Below the pieces are notes generated by a model, which saw only the letters and a list, made by a program, of their open reading frames with translations, searched no databases and was not told where the DNA came from. A program made the translations under genes and the position numbers. A stretch of DNA of 64,000 bases from Symsagittifera roscoffensis (taxonomy: Eukaryota; Xenacoelomorpha; Acoela; Convolutidae), in assembly GCF_963678635.1 (NCBI RefSeq), contig NC_087065.1, forward strand, positions 71,993,345 through 72,057,344, given 5' to 3'. This document shows positions 1-10,618 of this stretch, piece after piece. Within the stretch, counting starts at the first letter, position 1. Every line of letters starts with the position of its first letter.

Positions 1-1106
1 ACAGTTTTTACGTGCATCATTTTTTTTAATAATGCAATTTGAGGGCAATTTTTCCAGGTTTGATGTCAGTTATTCAACAGCTTTCAATTCCAACCACTAT
101 CTTCTTTTCTCTCCACGCACATGATAATCCAATGAAGAGACATGAACATTATATCAGTGAAGCATGCTTAAGCTCAGTGCGCGAAAATACTTCAAATATA
201 CCAGACTGATTACTATTTATGTCACTGACTGGCCTTTTACATGTACCTCTTTGGAACGTCTACTATAATAACCAGCTCTTTCAATAAACATTATTTATGT
301 ATGCTTATTTTGGTGGGCTATTGAATCAAAAGTCTTCAATTTTAATGAAATAGTATTTCGAATAAAAATTTCTAATAATGGTCTCAAATTAAAACAAACT
401 TTTTAAAATAATTTGTTTCTTTTTTTTTTGTAACACTGTAACAGTTTTGACATTTTTTTCGGCTATGAGAACTGAGGAAACGCAAATATTTAAAACTGAA
501 ACTTTCAACTTACCTTTTAAGCAGCGACAGATAATTTACGCTGCGCAATCAGCCTGCTCGAAAAATAAGCAAGTGCTTATTAGGAAAAAAGAAAAGTTCT
601 GGTTATTATGTTATTTTGACAGTATTTGAAGCTGAAGTAATTATTTTTTTTAAGTGAGTTCAGCTTAAAACTCCAAACCGTATCGGTTGTATTATTCCAA
701 AAGCCTAGCGATTCATTTCAACACACAGCCAACTGAATGAATTTAATGACAGTTCAATTAGGTAAGAAATTTAAGCGGAATGGATTCTGTCTAGCTGTGT
801 TCCCGGTTTGAAGAATAACGAGGCTTCATTTTCATTTTTAGAACAGGAAACTCATGTGAAATAGTAGTCAAGGTGCATTGCATTCCGAAGACCATAGATA
901 GCAGTAAAAAAAAAGCTTAATGATATATTCGAGCTTTCAATTTCATTATAAAAAGAACGCCAACGAAAACTGAATTCAGCTTCACTTCCTGAGTAACAGA
1001 AAAAAAATGCAAACCATTTTTCCATTGAGAAAAAAGGAGCAATTTACACCTTTGAAATCAATCACTCAAAGAAAGCAGTTCAGTTTCAGGTTTCAAGTTT
1101 CACATC
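1..1106. other. AT-rich intergenic DNA
   Basis: I see no coding region, RNA gene or recognisable repeat here. The stretch has many short A and T runs. It lies downstream of the minus-strand eL28 gene and may include that gene's 3' UTR just below 1107. Confidence 0.6.
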
Positions 1107-1532
1107 TCAGGCCGAGGTAGTTTTCGATTTGCGCGTTTTCACTGTGTTCGTCGCACAAAACATAGTGCATGCCTTAATTCGGGCAGCTTTTGCCAAATTC
1201 ATGTCTTTCAAGAAATTTATTCCTGCTTCATATGCCTTCCTATTCGCTCGTCTAGGACCAGTCATGGACTCTCCCTTTCGAGTAATTTTGCCCGTCTTTG
1301 TTTCGGCCTGTCGAACCAAGACGATTTTGTTCTTTTTACAGAGCACAGTTAGTTGTTTCTTGTCGACGAAGCCAACTTGGGATCGTTTGTTCACACACTT
1401 CTGGGAGGCAGGGTGCGTTGATATATTCAATTTGGGATCCTTGTATTGTCTTCGGAAGCAGTTCGTCTTCTTAACTACACTCCAGATCAGACTGGAATTG
1501 TTGTTTGTCAATGCGGGGCACTTACGAACCAT
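1107..1532 (-). CDS. RPL28: 60S ribosomal protein L28 (eL28), divergent
   Basis: Predicted 141-residue basic protein of the large cytosolic ribosomal subunit. The ATG at 1532 opens a single uninterrupted frame to the stop at 1107. Family landmarks seen: an N-terminal L-I-W-S-V-V-K-K block followed by N-C-F (L-x-W-x-V-V-R-N and S-F in eL28), then I-S-T-H-P (S-T-E-P in the family), G-F-V-D-K-K (G-L-x-x-R-K), and a Lys/Arg-rich C-terminus with an alanine-rich helix. Length fits eL28 (about 137 residues). An upstream in-frame extension is possible by codons, but the start at 1532 is preferred because a polypyrimidine tract and AG acceptor lie only 6 nt upstream. It is probably a live gene, since no stop or frameshift interrupts it. 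Identification rests on conserved positions recalled from the family; overall similarity is modest. Confidence 0.72.
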   Translation of the reverse strand: MVRKCPALTNNNSSLIWSVVKKTNCFRRQYKDPKLNISTHPASQKCVNKRSQVGFVDKKQLTVLCKKNKIVLVRQAETKTGKITRKGESMTGPRRANRKAYEAGINFLKDMNLAKAARIKACTMFCATNTVKTRKSKTTSA

Positions 1533-1553
1533 TTTGATCTGGAGAAAGAAACA
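1533..1553 (-). promoter_or_regulatory. splice acceptor just upstream of the eL28 start
   Basis: On the minus strand a T/C-rich tract ends in CAG, with the AG at 1540-1539. Six bases (ATCAAA) then precede the ATG. This could be a 5'-UTR intron end or a spliced-leader acceptor. A purine at -3 and G at +4 give a good start context. Confidence 0.6.
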
Positions 1554-1560
1554 ATATGAG

Positions 1561-1600
1561 CACAGAGGCGAAGCTGAGCTTCGCACCACTTGCGATACAA
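1561..1600 (-). repeat. short dispersed palindromic repeat, copy 1
   Basis: Plus strand reads CACAGAGGCGAAGC, a G, AGCTTCGC, then ACCACTTGCGAT. The centre is a perfect 8-bp inverted repeat around one base. Copies occur at 7058-7095 and 11032-11067, with a fragment at 15639-15650. It lies immediately upstream of the eL28 splice acceptor. Confidence 0.7.
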
Positions 1601-1829
1601 CTAATTCTGACAAATTAAAAGAAGATAGTGGTGAAAAAACATGCACCAAAACAAGAATGCAAAATCACCATCGTAACAAAATTTATCACGCGATGAAGCC
1701 GAAAATACCTTAGCAGAAACTCTTCAAGCCGTAATTTTTTTGTAATTCAGAACTAATTTGAAAATGTTGAAATCGTTCTTCCCTTCATAACACACACAGG
1801 CATACAAAAACCTATTTCGCGCGAAATGA

Positions 1830-2430
1830 GGCTACTGAGCCGATATGAAATAAGCCGAAACCTATTCAGCCGAAGAAAAAATGAAAATTTAACAAACCGA
1901 AAGGTAAAAAAAAACAACCAACTTAAAAAGTGGGAGGGGACCATTAAAATTGTGTTTATTTGAACCGGCCAAAAAAGCTGATAACAAGTAGGCCGAAATA
2001 ATTTGGGCCGAATAAGTTTAATAGCCATACAAAAAAAGAAATACGAAGTCAAGGTAAGTAAAATTACATATTGCAGGAGTTAATCAAAACATTAAAAACA
2101 ACATTAAAACATGCGCGCAGCAAGAAAAAAAACGAATCTAGGACGTGGTAACAAAAAACATAAGCATAAACGTACGCCGAAAATTTATTCAAAACAGAAA
2201 ATTTTTCGTTAAAAAAAAACAGGTCCTGTCCATGTTCGAACCGCAGATCTTAGTCGACCCAAACATATACATTGCTTCCATGCTAAATTTGGCGGTGACG
2301 CTAAGAAATTGGAATTAATTATGAAACAAGGTACCCCTAGAGATGAGTTTAGATGAGTCCTATGAACCAAGTTATTAACGGAAAAAAGTCTAGTACCCGA
2401 TTGCAATACCATTGCTTATCGCAACGATAA
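1830..2430 (-). repeat. tRNA-headed dispersed repeat (SINE-like), copy S1
   Basis: On the minus strand a head with a pol III box-B-like GGTTCGAAC (about 2232-2242) is followed by a body with a TGCGCGCATG block (near 2110) and a GTTTATTTG block. Copies S3 (about 12590-13394) and S4 (about 2690-2885) share the same order of blocks, and S2 (about 7330-7920) shares head and part of the body. The body also carries many scattered AGCCGA motifs. Boundaries are approximate because no target-site duplication was found. Confidence 0.5.
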
Positions 2431-2689
2431 AAACGGATCATCGGTGTGAAGAAACCTTTCGTAAGCTTTTAACAATAACCTCGTATTTTTACTGAGCCGA
2501 ACCAGGACAAAACGTTATTTTTCAAAGTTGCAGACCCCCTCTACAAAAACAATGATTACGCAAACTATATTTTTCTTTGCGTAAAAAGCGTCCTTAACAA
2601 TTTATCCCCTTCAAGCCCCACACAAAAAGTTGTCTAAGCTTATAAAAGATAAGCCGACTAAAACATTTCATCTAAAAAAAATATCTAAC

Positions 2690-2885
2690 AAAGCCAGAGT
2701 TTGTAAATTCACAAATTGCAGGAATTAATCAATAACACTTGCAACTACAACAAAAACTGCTAACAGCTCGCGAAGCCGACAAAATATAAGCAGACAAACG
2801 AAAGTCCGATAATTTCAGGGAAAAAAATCAATTTCATACATTGAGGGTGCAAAGGTAACCGCCGTATCTCTAGACTATGTGGGAT
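2690..2885 (-). repeat. tRNA-headed repeat copy S4, body part
   Basis: This matches S1 from its TTGCAGGA(A/G)TTAATCAA block onward, including the AGCCGACAAA and CAGACAAA motifs. The LINE at 2886-6259 interrupts it; the rest of the head should lie at 6260 to about 6330. Confidence 0.45.
2874..2885 (+). repeat. target-site duplication, left copy (LINE 1)
   Basis: ACTATGTGGGAT, identical to 6260-6271. Twelve bases is normal for target-primed reverse transcription. Confidence 0.85.
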
Positions 2886-3290
2886 GGTTCTCAAGTGTCC
2901 AGCGTCTACGTCGCGGAACCACCCGAGACCTCCTCCAAGATCTCTCGGCCAATGGGACACAATCTATCCTCTATCTCTCTGTCGTGTTTTTGGTTTGGGA
3001 GCAGCACATGCCGGCCGCTCTGCTCCACAACCTACTAATTAGAGCCGGCGTCGAAAGAAACCGTGGGCCTAAATGGCCCTGCGGAGTCTGCACGAATAAC
3101 GTAGCCAGGAACTGCTACTCAGTCCTATGCAACAAGTGCAAGCACTGGATACACTTCAAATGCTCAGGCCTGAAGAGCGTTTAAGTCTACGACAAAGATT
3201 ACCGATGCAGAACCTGCACCACACCTTTACCACAACAAGACCCTCCGTCAGCAAACAGCGTCTCCAGCAAAGAAGAACACCCGGATGACC
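2886..3290 (+). pseudogene. LINE 1 N-terminus: degenerate 2A-like motif and PHD zinc finger
   Basis: The first frame (to a TAA at 3182-3184) encodes a leader with L-L-I-R-A-G-V-E-R-N-R-G-P directly before a zinc finger. C-G-V-C (about 3080), C-N-K-C, H-W-I-H and, beyond the stop, C-R-T-C (about 3207-3218) give the PHD C4HC3 spacing. The G-V-E-x-N-x-G-P string resembles the ribosome-skipping 2A motif (consensus ending N-P-G-P) known at the N-terminus of some LINE proteins, but here the first Pro is Arg. The frame is the same before and after the stop. Confidence 0.65.
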
Positions 3291-4000
3291 TCAAGATTCT
3301 CCAACTGAATTGCAATGGACTCAGAGGGAAAATCGACGAGATCCTCCACTACATGAACGAGAAAAATGTCTCCATAGCAGCACTTCAAGAAACAAAACTC
3401 CCCAAGAACAGCAAACTCTCGACACCTGGCTGGGACTGTGTCCGCACGGACAGGCCGAAAGGCAAAGGAGGAGGTATCGCACTACTAGTGAAGAAGAATG
3501 TGAACTTCAGTTGTCACGCTACCAACTGCGCCAAATGACGACACCATCGAGCAACAAGCTATTGCCGTCAAACTCGGCAACAAGGACCTGACGATTGTCA
3601 ACTGCTACATACCACCTCAATCCTCTTGCACCACCAGGTACAAAGCGTCGCTTCAGCACCTGACCACTCTCCAGAGCACTCTGCTCCTCGGAGACATAAA
3701 TGCCCACAACGAGCTTTGGGACACTAGAGGAACCACAGACACACGCGGCGATGAAATTGCAGAAGAAATCATTTCTTTGACTACTAGCGACATCGCTACC
3801 ATAGCCGAGTGGAACGTCACGACAGCGTTGACCAGCGACCACCTCCCGATCTGCATTAGTCTTCCGCTTGATGACCACAAGACCCTCGACAACCCGAGAA
3901 GATGTTTCACCAACTTCAAGAAAGCAGACTGGGAAAACTTCACCAAAGAGTGTGAAGAGGAGTTCGCCAAACTCCAGCCACCACGAGATGCCATCAGCAG
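3291..4000 (+). pseudogene. LINE 1 apurinic/apyrimidinic-like endonuclease domain
   Basis: The first half (to a stop at 3538) starts L-K-I-L-Q-L-N-C-N-G-L, with the catalytic A-L-Q-E-T-K motif near 3395. The second half is in another frame, with G-D-I-N-A-H-N (about 3690-3710) and the terminal S-D-H-L-P-I (about 3835-3852). The domain would nick target DNA. A frameshift at about 3538 splits it. Confidence 0.8.
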
Positions 4001-6056
4001 CGAGAAGAAATTCAGGCACATCGTGAACAAGGCTTCCGAACACCACATCCCTCGCGGCAGAGTAAAATACTTCGAGCCGAACCGCCTCCCGATGGAGGCC
4101 GCCGAAGCTGCTAACCTGCGCGACAGACTCCGCACAGAGAACCCCGCTGACCCTCGCATTACGGAACTGAATGCCAAGATCATCAAAGTTGTCAACGACG
4201 ACAAGCAGAAAAGGTGGAGAGAGAAAGTCAGTGGCATCTCCATCCGTACGAAGCCGGCGCAAATGTGGAAGTTCGTTAAGCAAATCAAAGGACAAGCTTC
4301 TACTCCCGACAACCAAGGTATCAACTTCTAAGGCAAACCCTACACTGACCCGAACCAGCTCAGCAACATGTTTTGCAAACAGTTCGTCGCTCCCAGCAAC
4401 AGACCCAAAGGATGTCACAAACACCGCAAGATCAGAAGAAAAACCGCCAAACTCCGTCTGGACGACGCCCCGACCATCAACCCCGAAGATGTGGAACAAG
4501 CGATCAAACGCGCCAAGCCGTCAAAAGCAGCTGGCCCGGATGAGATAACCAGCCTGCATTTGAAGAAACTAGGACCGCTAGCCGTCAGTTACTTGTGCAA
4601 CACCTTCCAGCTCTCCCTCAACTGGCATCATCCCCACCATCTGGAGAAAGTCCAACGTCATCCGTCTCCCCAAACCTGGCAAAGACCACTCTGTTGGTAA
4701 GAATTGGAGACCCATCAGCCTTCTCTGCGCCACTGCCAAGATCATGGAAAGAATCCTCTTGCCTCACATCGAGACTGACTCCGTGTTACAAACAACCCAG
4801 CACGGTTTCCGCAAGCACCACTCTACCAACACTGCCCTTCACCACATTGCCGCTGATATCACTCGTGGCTTCAACCAAAAGAAGCCATCCGACAGGACCA
4901 TCCTGGTTGCTCTCGATCTCACCGCTGCCTTGCCGAGCGCATTCTGCTCAATCCAGCTCCGAACAGTGTCAAACGCTGGATGATTAACTAATTGCAAGAC
5001 AGACAGGCAAAAGTTAATTTCAGAGGGAAGTGCTCCAAGCCTCGGAGAAAATACACGCTGGTATTGTCCAAGGCGGTGTCCTCTCGCCTACCTTATTCAA
5101 CCTTTATATGGCCGACTTCACAGAGCCTCCAGAAGGTATCAAGGTCATCATCTACGCTGATGACGTGACCATCTACACGTCGGCTCCTGACCCTGAAGAT
5201 CTCGTTGACAGACTCAACAGATACATTGAGACGGTCTGCAACTATTTCCAGTCACTGAACCTCACCATCTCTGAAGACAAGTCGACAGTCACCCTTTTCA
5301 CTCCTCAGTCTGCTCAGGCAAACAAGCACCCTCAGGTTCTTGTGCAAGGCAACATTCTGAAACTCGCGAAGACGCCCAAGCTACTTGGAGTTACCCTGGA
5401 CACGATACTCTGTTTCGGACCACATACAAGAGACATCGCAGCCAACGCTCAGAAGATTAATGCGTTACTTAAAGCTCTAGCAGGTACAGCATGGGGCAGT
5501 GGCCGCGAAACCCTCATGACTCTGCACAAAGCTACCAGCAGATCTGTCATCAACTACTGCTGTTCCACCTGGGCTCCCATCATCAAAGACTGCCACTGGA
5601 AACGACTACAACTGGCACAGAATAAAGCCTTACGTATCACAACAGGTTGCTACAACATGACGAACATAGACGACCTGCACAATGAAGCACGCGTTCTGCC
5701 CATTAAAGAACACACCCACATGCTCGCCAAACAGTACGCCATCACTTGCTACAACCCGAGGAACCCCTGTCACTCTCTGACCACAAGACCTTTCCCGCAC
5801 CGACCTCAGATGAAACCTGACCTTTTCTACAAATATGAAAACCAGCTACCAAATCAAAGAATTGAAGAAAAAGAAGCCAAAAGACTACAAAAAGTCCTGC
5901 ACACACAGACCGTCAACGAAGTCAGCAGCAGTCTCAGACCGAACCCTGTTTACAGAAGCGCACCTCCTGAAATACACGAAACAGAAAGTTCACTACCAAG
6001 GGTCTGCAGAACACGCCTGGCACAACTCAGAAACGGATACTGTCGTATTTTAAACT
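4001..6056 (+). pseudogene. LINE 1 reverse transcriptase
   Basis: Frames run 4001-4331 (stop 4329), 4332-4640, about 4641-4980 and 5030-6085. Motifs: A-A-G-P-D-E-I (about 4530), N-W-R-P-I-S-L-L (about 4705), Q-H-G-F-R (about 4800), L-D-L-T-A-A (about 4915), G-V-L-S-P-T-L-F (about 5070) and the catalytic Y-A-D-D (about 5153). At least three frame breaks are present, so no functional enzyme could be made. Confidence 0.85.
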
Positions 6057-6239
6057 CATATGTCAAGAATAGACGAAAAAATTGAAGATATCTGCCCAAA
6101 CTGCAATAATCCCGGCCACACAACCCAGCACCTTTTCGATTGCGCGGCAAACCCCACTGATTTGACGGTTGATGCACTCTGGAAACAACCAGTGGAGGCA
6201 TCCACTTTTCTCAGACTGGAAGACGACACAGAGATATAG
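6057..6239 (+). pseudogene. LINE 1 C-terminal zinc knuckle and natural stop
   Basis: In a third frame the sequence reads C-P-N-C, N-N-P-G-H, T-T-Q-H-L-F-D-C, a C-x2-C-x5-H-x6-C arrangement typical of LINE C-termini, ending at TAG 6237-6239. Only about 20 nt separate the stop from the insertion end, so the 3' UTR is very short. Confidence 0.75.
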
Positions 6240-6259
6240 CGGCTACAAACAACAACAAC

Positions 6260-6271
6260 ACTATGTGGGAT
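6260..6271 (+). repeat. target-site duplication, right copy (LINE 1)
   Basis: Second copy of ACTATGTGGGAT, immediately after the ACA/AAC-repeat LINE tail. Confidence 0.85.
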
Positions 6272-7057
6272 CGACTGTGATAAGCTTCAATAACAAAGCA
6301 TGCTCAAAGAAACTCAGAGGTTCTAATCTCTTATCAAACCCAAAAGGAAAGAATCAACAACCAATATTAAATTGATTTGAAGATAATTTAAGATTGGTTT
6401 TTTCGCAAACAGCAGCCAACAACTAACATTTGCTTCTGCATACAGATAATTGAACAATGATGAAACTAAAAAGACAAAAGACAGAAGAAGACAAGCATCC
6501 GAAATGTTCGAGCACGAGATTCTGGGTTATTCTGGGTATAATTAAACAAGAACAAAAAAGTAAAAAAAAAACTTAACCTTTTCCCTTTTGAATGATGTTT
6601 AGTAATATCAAGACTACCTTGTTATGGAGTGCACATTATAGTGGAAAAACGTCGACGAATGTTAATTTCTCGAATACTGATTTACAGCTGAAACGATTCT
6701 CCCAGTCTCAAGTGATTACATAGTAATTGCAAGAGCGCCAAAAAAGCATCTAGATTATGTAATTAAAAAACCCTATGATAAAGCGCGTGATTTCAAACCG
6801 TTGCGCCAGAATAACTTTATTACCGGTAATTGAACCGAGGGCATCTAGAGCCATCTTATACAGCTTACCAACGCCCAGAAAAAATCAATCAGGGTCTTAT
6901 AAGTCAGCAAAGCTGAATGACTCTGGCAAGTAAAACAAGGAGAATAGCTCTGCGCCAACTATTCTAAGCAAATTACGCAAACGGACGCTCATTTATGCAA
7001 AAGACAAGCTGAACTATCTAATTGAAAGACAACGACTAGCTAGTACAATTTTTTACA
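6272..7057. other. intergenic, no gene seen
   Basis: The first roughly 60 bases probably complete repeat copy S4. I see nothing coding in the rest. Confidence 0.5.
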
Positions 7058-7095
7058 CACAGAGGCAAAGCGAAGCTTCGCACCACTTGCGATAC
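7058..7095 (-). repeat. short dispersed palindromic repeat, copy 2
   Basis: Same unit as 1561-1600, with a perfect GCGAAGCTTCGC palindrome in the middle. Confidence 0.7.
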
Positions 7096-7329
7096 GACAT
7101 TAAAAAAGCAGTGCAAGATAGCAGAAAGGAAAACAAAGTCACCAAGTCCAAAATATTCAAAAACCACATCTTGAAAAAATTCAAAATGTTGTCTGTAACC
7201 ATATTCTCTTTGCGTAAAACACGTCCAGAAACACAATCGACGGCAATTAATAACAAAATATAATTAACAAGCGGCAACTGAGCCGATAAAACACAAATAG
7301 TTTCGTACGTAGAACCAAAAATATAATTT
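7096..7329. other. AT-rich spacer with a few AGCCGA motifs
   Basis: No gene found. An AGCCGATAAAAC motif near 7280 suggests remnants of the dispersed repeat family. Confidence 0.4.
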
Positions 7330-7920
7330 TTTATCATGAAAAAATTTGAACTATAGGTCCTATTCTAAGAACTTCAGCATTTTGTGCGATTCGGAATGAA
7401 GCATGAAAGTTTTCTTGAAAATGCCCCAAATTTTCTTGAAAAGGACACCAACTTCGGTCACTCAGCCGAGGAAATATGAGCCGTAATCGTTTGAGCCGAA
7501 TATAGTTTGAAGTGAAAGAAAAATCAAAAACAGCAAATTATAAAAAAAAGTCAAGGCTAGTTAAATCAAAAGTTTCAGGAGTTATTCGAAACACTAAAAA
7601 CATCTTCCTTGTAAATTGCGTACAAAAAATCAATTCTGCGATGTGACACCTAAGCCGACACATCATAAACAGACAAATTATAAGCGAAATTTCATTGGAA
7701 GGAAATGTTTCCAGTTTAAAAAAAATTCCTGGTCAGATTCGAACCCACAACCTTGGGCGTCCCAGGCGTTTTCTTCACAATTGTCGGAAACGCATAGAAA
7801 TATGAATTGATTATGAACCAATATACAAGTGATTCTGTTAAACAAGTTCTTAACCCCCAAAAAAACTATAAGCCGATTTGATAACGCTTACTAATCGTAA
7901 GCGTAATAAGTTTCCAGACA
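7330..7920 (-). repeat. tRNA-headed dispersed repeat, copy S2
   Basis: On the minus strand, box-B-like GGGTTCGAATC sits at about 7737-7747, followed by the family body (CAGACAAATTATAAGC block near 7670, AGCCGA motifs near 7450-7500 and 7655). More diverged than S1 and S3. Ends are not defined. Confidence 0.45.
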
Positions 7921-8049
7921 AAACTATGGGGCAAGACTAATAACACGGGGGCCAAGCTGTGTTTTGCAAGCAAGCGAGAAAACAGCAACAAGTAGCTTCA
8001 AAAAATGGAATATAGAAAGAAAAGGTTAAAACGCCTTTAAGAAAAAACT

Positions 8050-8140
8050 TTCGCTTTATGTCGGAATCGAACCAACAATCAGTATATAGAGTCTCGAGTT
8101 CTGGCAGCTCTAAATTACAATCGCTTGCCAGTGTCTAAAA
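8050..8140 (-). repeat. tRNA-like head with box B (degenerate)
   Basis: The minus strand has GGTTCGATTCCGAC (about 8050-8063) at the end of a tRNA-sized block. I cannot fold a convincing cloverleaf, so this is more likely a SINE head or tRNA pseudogene than a tRNA gene. Confidence 0.35.
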
Positions 8141-8187
8141 ATTAATCACCAATAAAAACTTGAAAATAAGCCTCGAAAAAAAATAAT

Positions 8188-8268
8188 TCTGATATCGGAT
8201 GGAATCGAACTTCCGATATCTGTAGATTAGAAGTCTCATATCCTCGCATCTGCGCAAAAGTCGCTTGT
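8188..8268 (-). pseudogene. tRNA-Arg(UCU)-like pseudogene or SINE head
   Basis: The minus strand has a D-arm-like TGCGCAGATGCGAGG, an anticodon arm with ACTTCTAATCT (anticodon TCT) and a T arm with GTTCGATTCC. Order and spacing match a tRNA-Arg(UCU), but the acceptor stem does not close, so I treat it as non-functional. A 9-bp inverted repeat (GATATCGGA/TCCGATATC) surrounds the T arm. Confidence 0.45.
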
Positions 8269-9321
8269 AAATCGAGAATTAATGGCCATTTATACAGAAG
8301 AGAACAGATGATATTAAATTGCCAATAAAGATATAAAGCAAAAAAAACACCAAATGTGAATTCGGAATTTCACCACGACACTTATAAATTTTTTAAAATT
8401 TTTGATTCCTAAGATGAAACTAAAAACTCCAAAAACTAATTTCATTTGAGTAAAACTATATTTTCAAGGCTTAAATTAAGCATAAATAAACTAATGTAAG
8501 CCTGCTCACTCGCTCGAAATTAGACGAAAAATCAAAAATTTCAAACCGATTTTTCTCGACACTGGGAAAACTTTTTTAATGTCGTTCGAATCACGACTGA
8601 AAGGGCTTTAATATATCACTCAACCCAGTCCAATGATTATTTGTGGTAGCTGATTTGGCGTGGGGAAAAAAACACTCCCGAATACAAAGTTCCTTCCCAT
8701 TTTCAAGTCCCCTTATGCTGAGAATATTTATTAAGTTTAACTGAGAATATAATTATTTATCTCTATTCACATATAAGCAAAGTGAAGCGTCGCAGTGCAA
8801 GAGATACATCAAACACATAGAGTTGCAAGATAGCTGATATGAAAAAAGACGGAAGCCACTAAGTAGAAAAAATTAATTAAGGTAGAAAAACCTATTTGTA
8901 CCACATATATGTACACTACATGTACATTGTAAAATGAAAGATGTCCAATTTGAGGAAAGCAACTTGGGACGCGCAACGCATGGCGTTGAATTAGCTCTGA
9001 GACAAAAACTTGTTAAGCGTCAATCAGGCATACAGTACTTGGGTAGACGTCCACTTAGCAAAAAAAATCCATTTAGCAAAAAACAATATGCATTTTTAGA
9101 ATTTTTAATATGAAGTTTCTTCCGTCCCCGAAGCACAAAAGCAAATTAATAATACTTTCTTCTGTTTACATGACCTATTATGAAAACAGCATGCCAATAT
9201 GACATGCTTTGAAACAAATGGAAGTAGGAAAAAAATGATGACTTGCTTTTTGAAACAAAAATTAACTTTCGAATTTCAAAGAAAAAAGACGTGGCCAAAT
9301 AGGTTTTTGAATTTCTAGAAC
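8269..9321. other. AT-rich intergenic, no gene seen
   Basis: No coding region or recognisable repeat apart from short A/T runs. Confidence 0.5.
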
Positions 9322-9971
9322 AACTTATGCACAATAAATTATCAAATGAACAATCAAACAGTAAAAATAACTCAGTTTGAAAAAATAACTAATATTCGGT
9401 AAAAATTTTATTCCGCTAAGAAATCTGAAAATTAAATTCCACTCTTGAAAACTAGAAGTCAATCACGCTTTTCGATATTTTACGATTTCGCTGTTCGATA
9501 TTGGAGATGGCCTTCCCTTTAACAAAAAAATGAACTTACCTTAGAGGAGATCAAATATCAAACAGCAAAAAACTAATTTGAGCCCGAACTAATTTGAAGT
9601 CTTTTTTTTTTTCATGAAAAAAAATCATCCCGACCTATATAGGAGTCTGAACTACGTTCATCGACTCTCAAGCACTTGAAACTGACATTATTCACTAACA
9701 CAAACCCCCAAGATTAAATTCGTCTGTATGGTCTATTCCATGATACGAGTTAAAGAAAACTAGCGGCAAAACTCGCAGTCCTATTTGGAGGCAAAATTCG
9801 CAACTCCTGAGAGTACCCTGACAGAGCCACACGACAGAGATGATAATTTCAAGTTTTGTGAAACTTTTTTCACTTAAGTTTTCTGAAAAATTTCAAAGTT
9901 TTGGAACTTTTTAACATCTAAGTTTTTTTTGAAAATTTCGGAGACAATTATAAAAAACGTCATATCTCTAT
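9322..9971. repeat. 650-bp tandem duplication, copy 1
   Basis: Nearly identical to 9972-10618. The only differences I saw are the length of a T run (about 9601-9612) and one base (CTCGCAG versus CTCCCAG). Non-coding. Confidence 0.92.
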
Positions 9972-10618
9972 AACTTATGCACAATAAATTATCAAATGAA
10001 CAATCAAACAGTAAAAATAACTCAGTTTGAAAAAATAACTAATATTCGGTAAAAATTTTATTCCGCTAAGAAATCTGAAAATTAAATTCCACTCTTGAAA
10101 ACTAGAAGTCAATCACGCTTTTCGATATTTTACGATTTCGCTGTTCGATATTGGAGATGGCCTTCCCTTTAACAAAAAAATGAACTTACCTTAGAGGAGA
10201 TCAAATATCAAACAGCAAAAAACTAATTTGAGCCCGAACTAATTTGAAGTCTTTTTTTTTCATGAAAAAAAATCATCCCGACCTATATAGGAGTCTGAAC
10301 TACGTTCATCGACTCTCAAGCACTTGAAACTGACATTATTCACTAACACAAACCCCCAAGATTAAATTCGTCTGTATGGTCTATTCCATGATACGAGTTA
10401 AAGAAAACTAGCGGCAAAACTCCCAGTCCTATTTGGAGGCAAAATTCGCAACTCCTGAGAGTACCCTGACAGAGCCACACGACAGAGATGATAATTTCAA
10501 GTTTTGTGAAACTTTTTTCACTTAAGTTTTCTGAAAAATTTCAAAGTTTTGGAACTTTTTAACATCTAAGTTTTTTTTGAAAATTTCGGAGACAATTATA
10601 AAAAACGTCATATCTCTA
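9972..10618. repeat. 650-bp tandem duplication, copy 2
   Basis: Direct head-to-tail second copy. The junction falls at AACTT, a string also present at both outer ends, suggesting microhomology-mediated duplication. Confidence 0.92.

Larger units (their letters stand above)
2886..6259 (+). mobile_element. PHD/endonuclease/RT LINE (CR1/Jockey-like), inactive
   Basis: This is a 3.37-kb non-LTR retrotransposon bounded by a perfect 12-bp duplication. In order it contains a PHD-type zinc finger, an APE-like endonuclease, a reverse transcriptase with Y-A-D-D, and a C-terminal Cys/His knuckle. It ends in a short ACA/AAC-repeat tail (about 6245-6259), not poly(A). Several stops and frameshifts (3182, 3538, about 4640, about 4985, about 6055) show that it is dead. 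It is more GC-rich than the surrounding AT-rich DNA. PHD plus endonuclease plus RT is typical of CR1-like and related LINEs; clade placement needs a tree. Confidence 0.88.

Noticed and set aside
1129-1713. Long plus-strand open frame of 194 codons
   Set aside because: It is the antisense shadow of the eL28 gene, which has family motifs and a proper start context on the minus strand.
3519-4499. Minus-strand open frames over the LINE
   Set aside because: They are opposite the endonuclease and RT coding strand and have no recognisable motifs.
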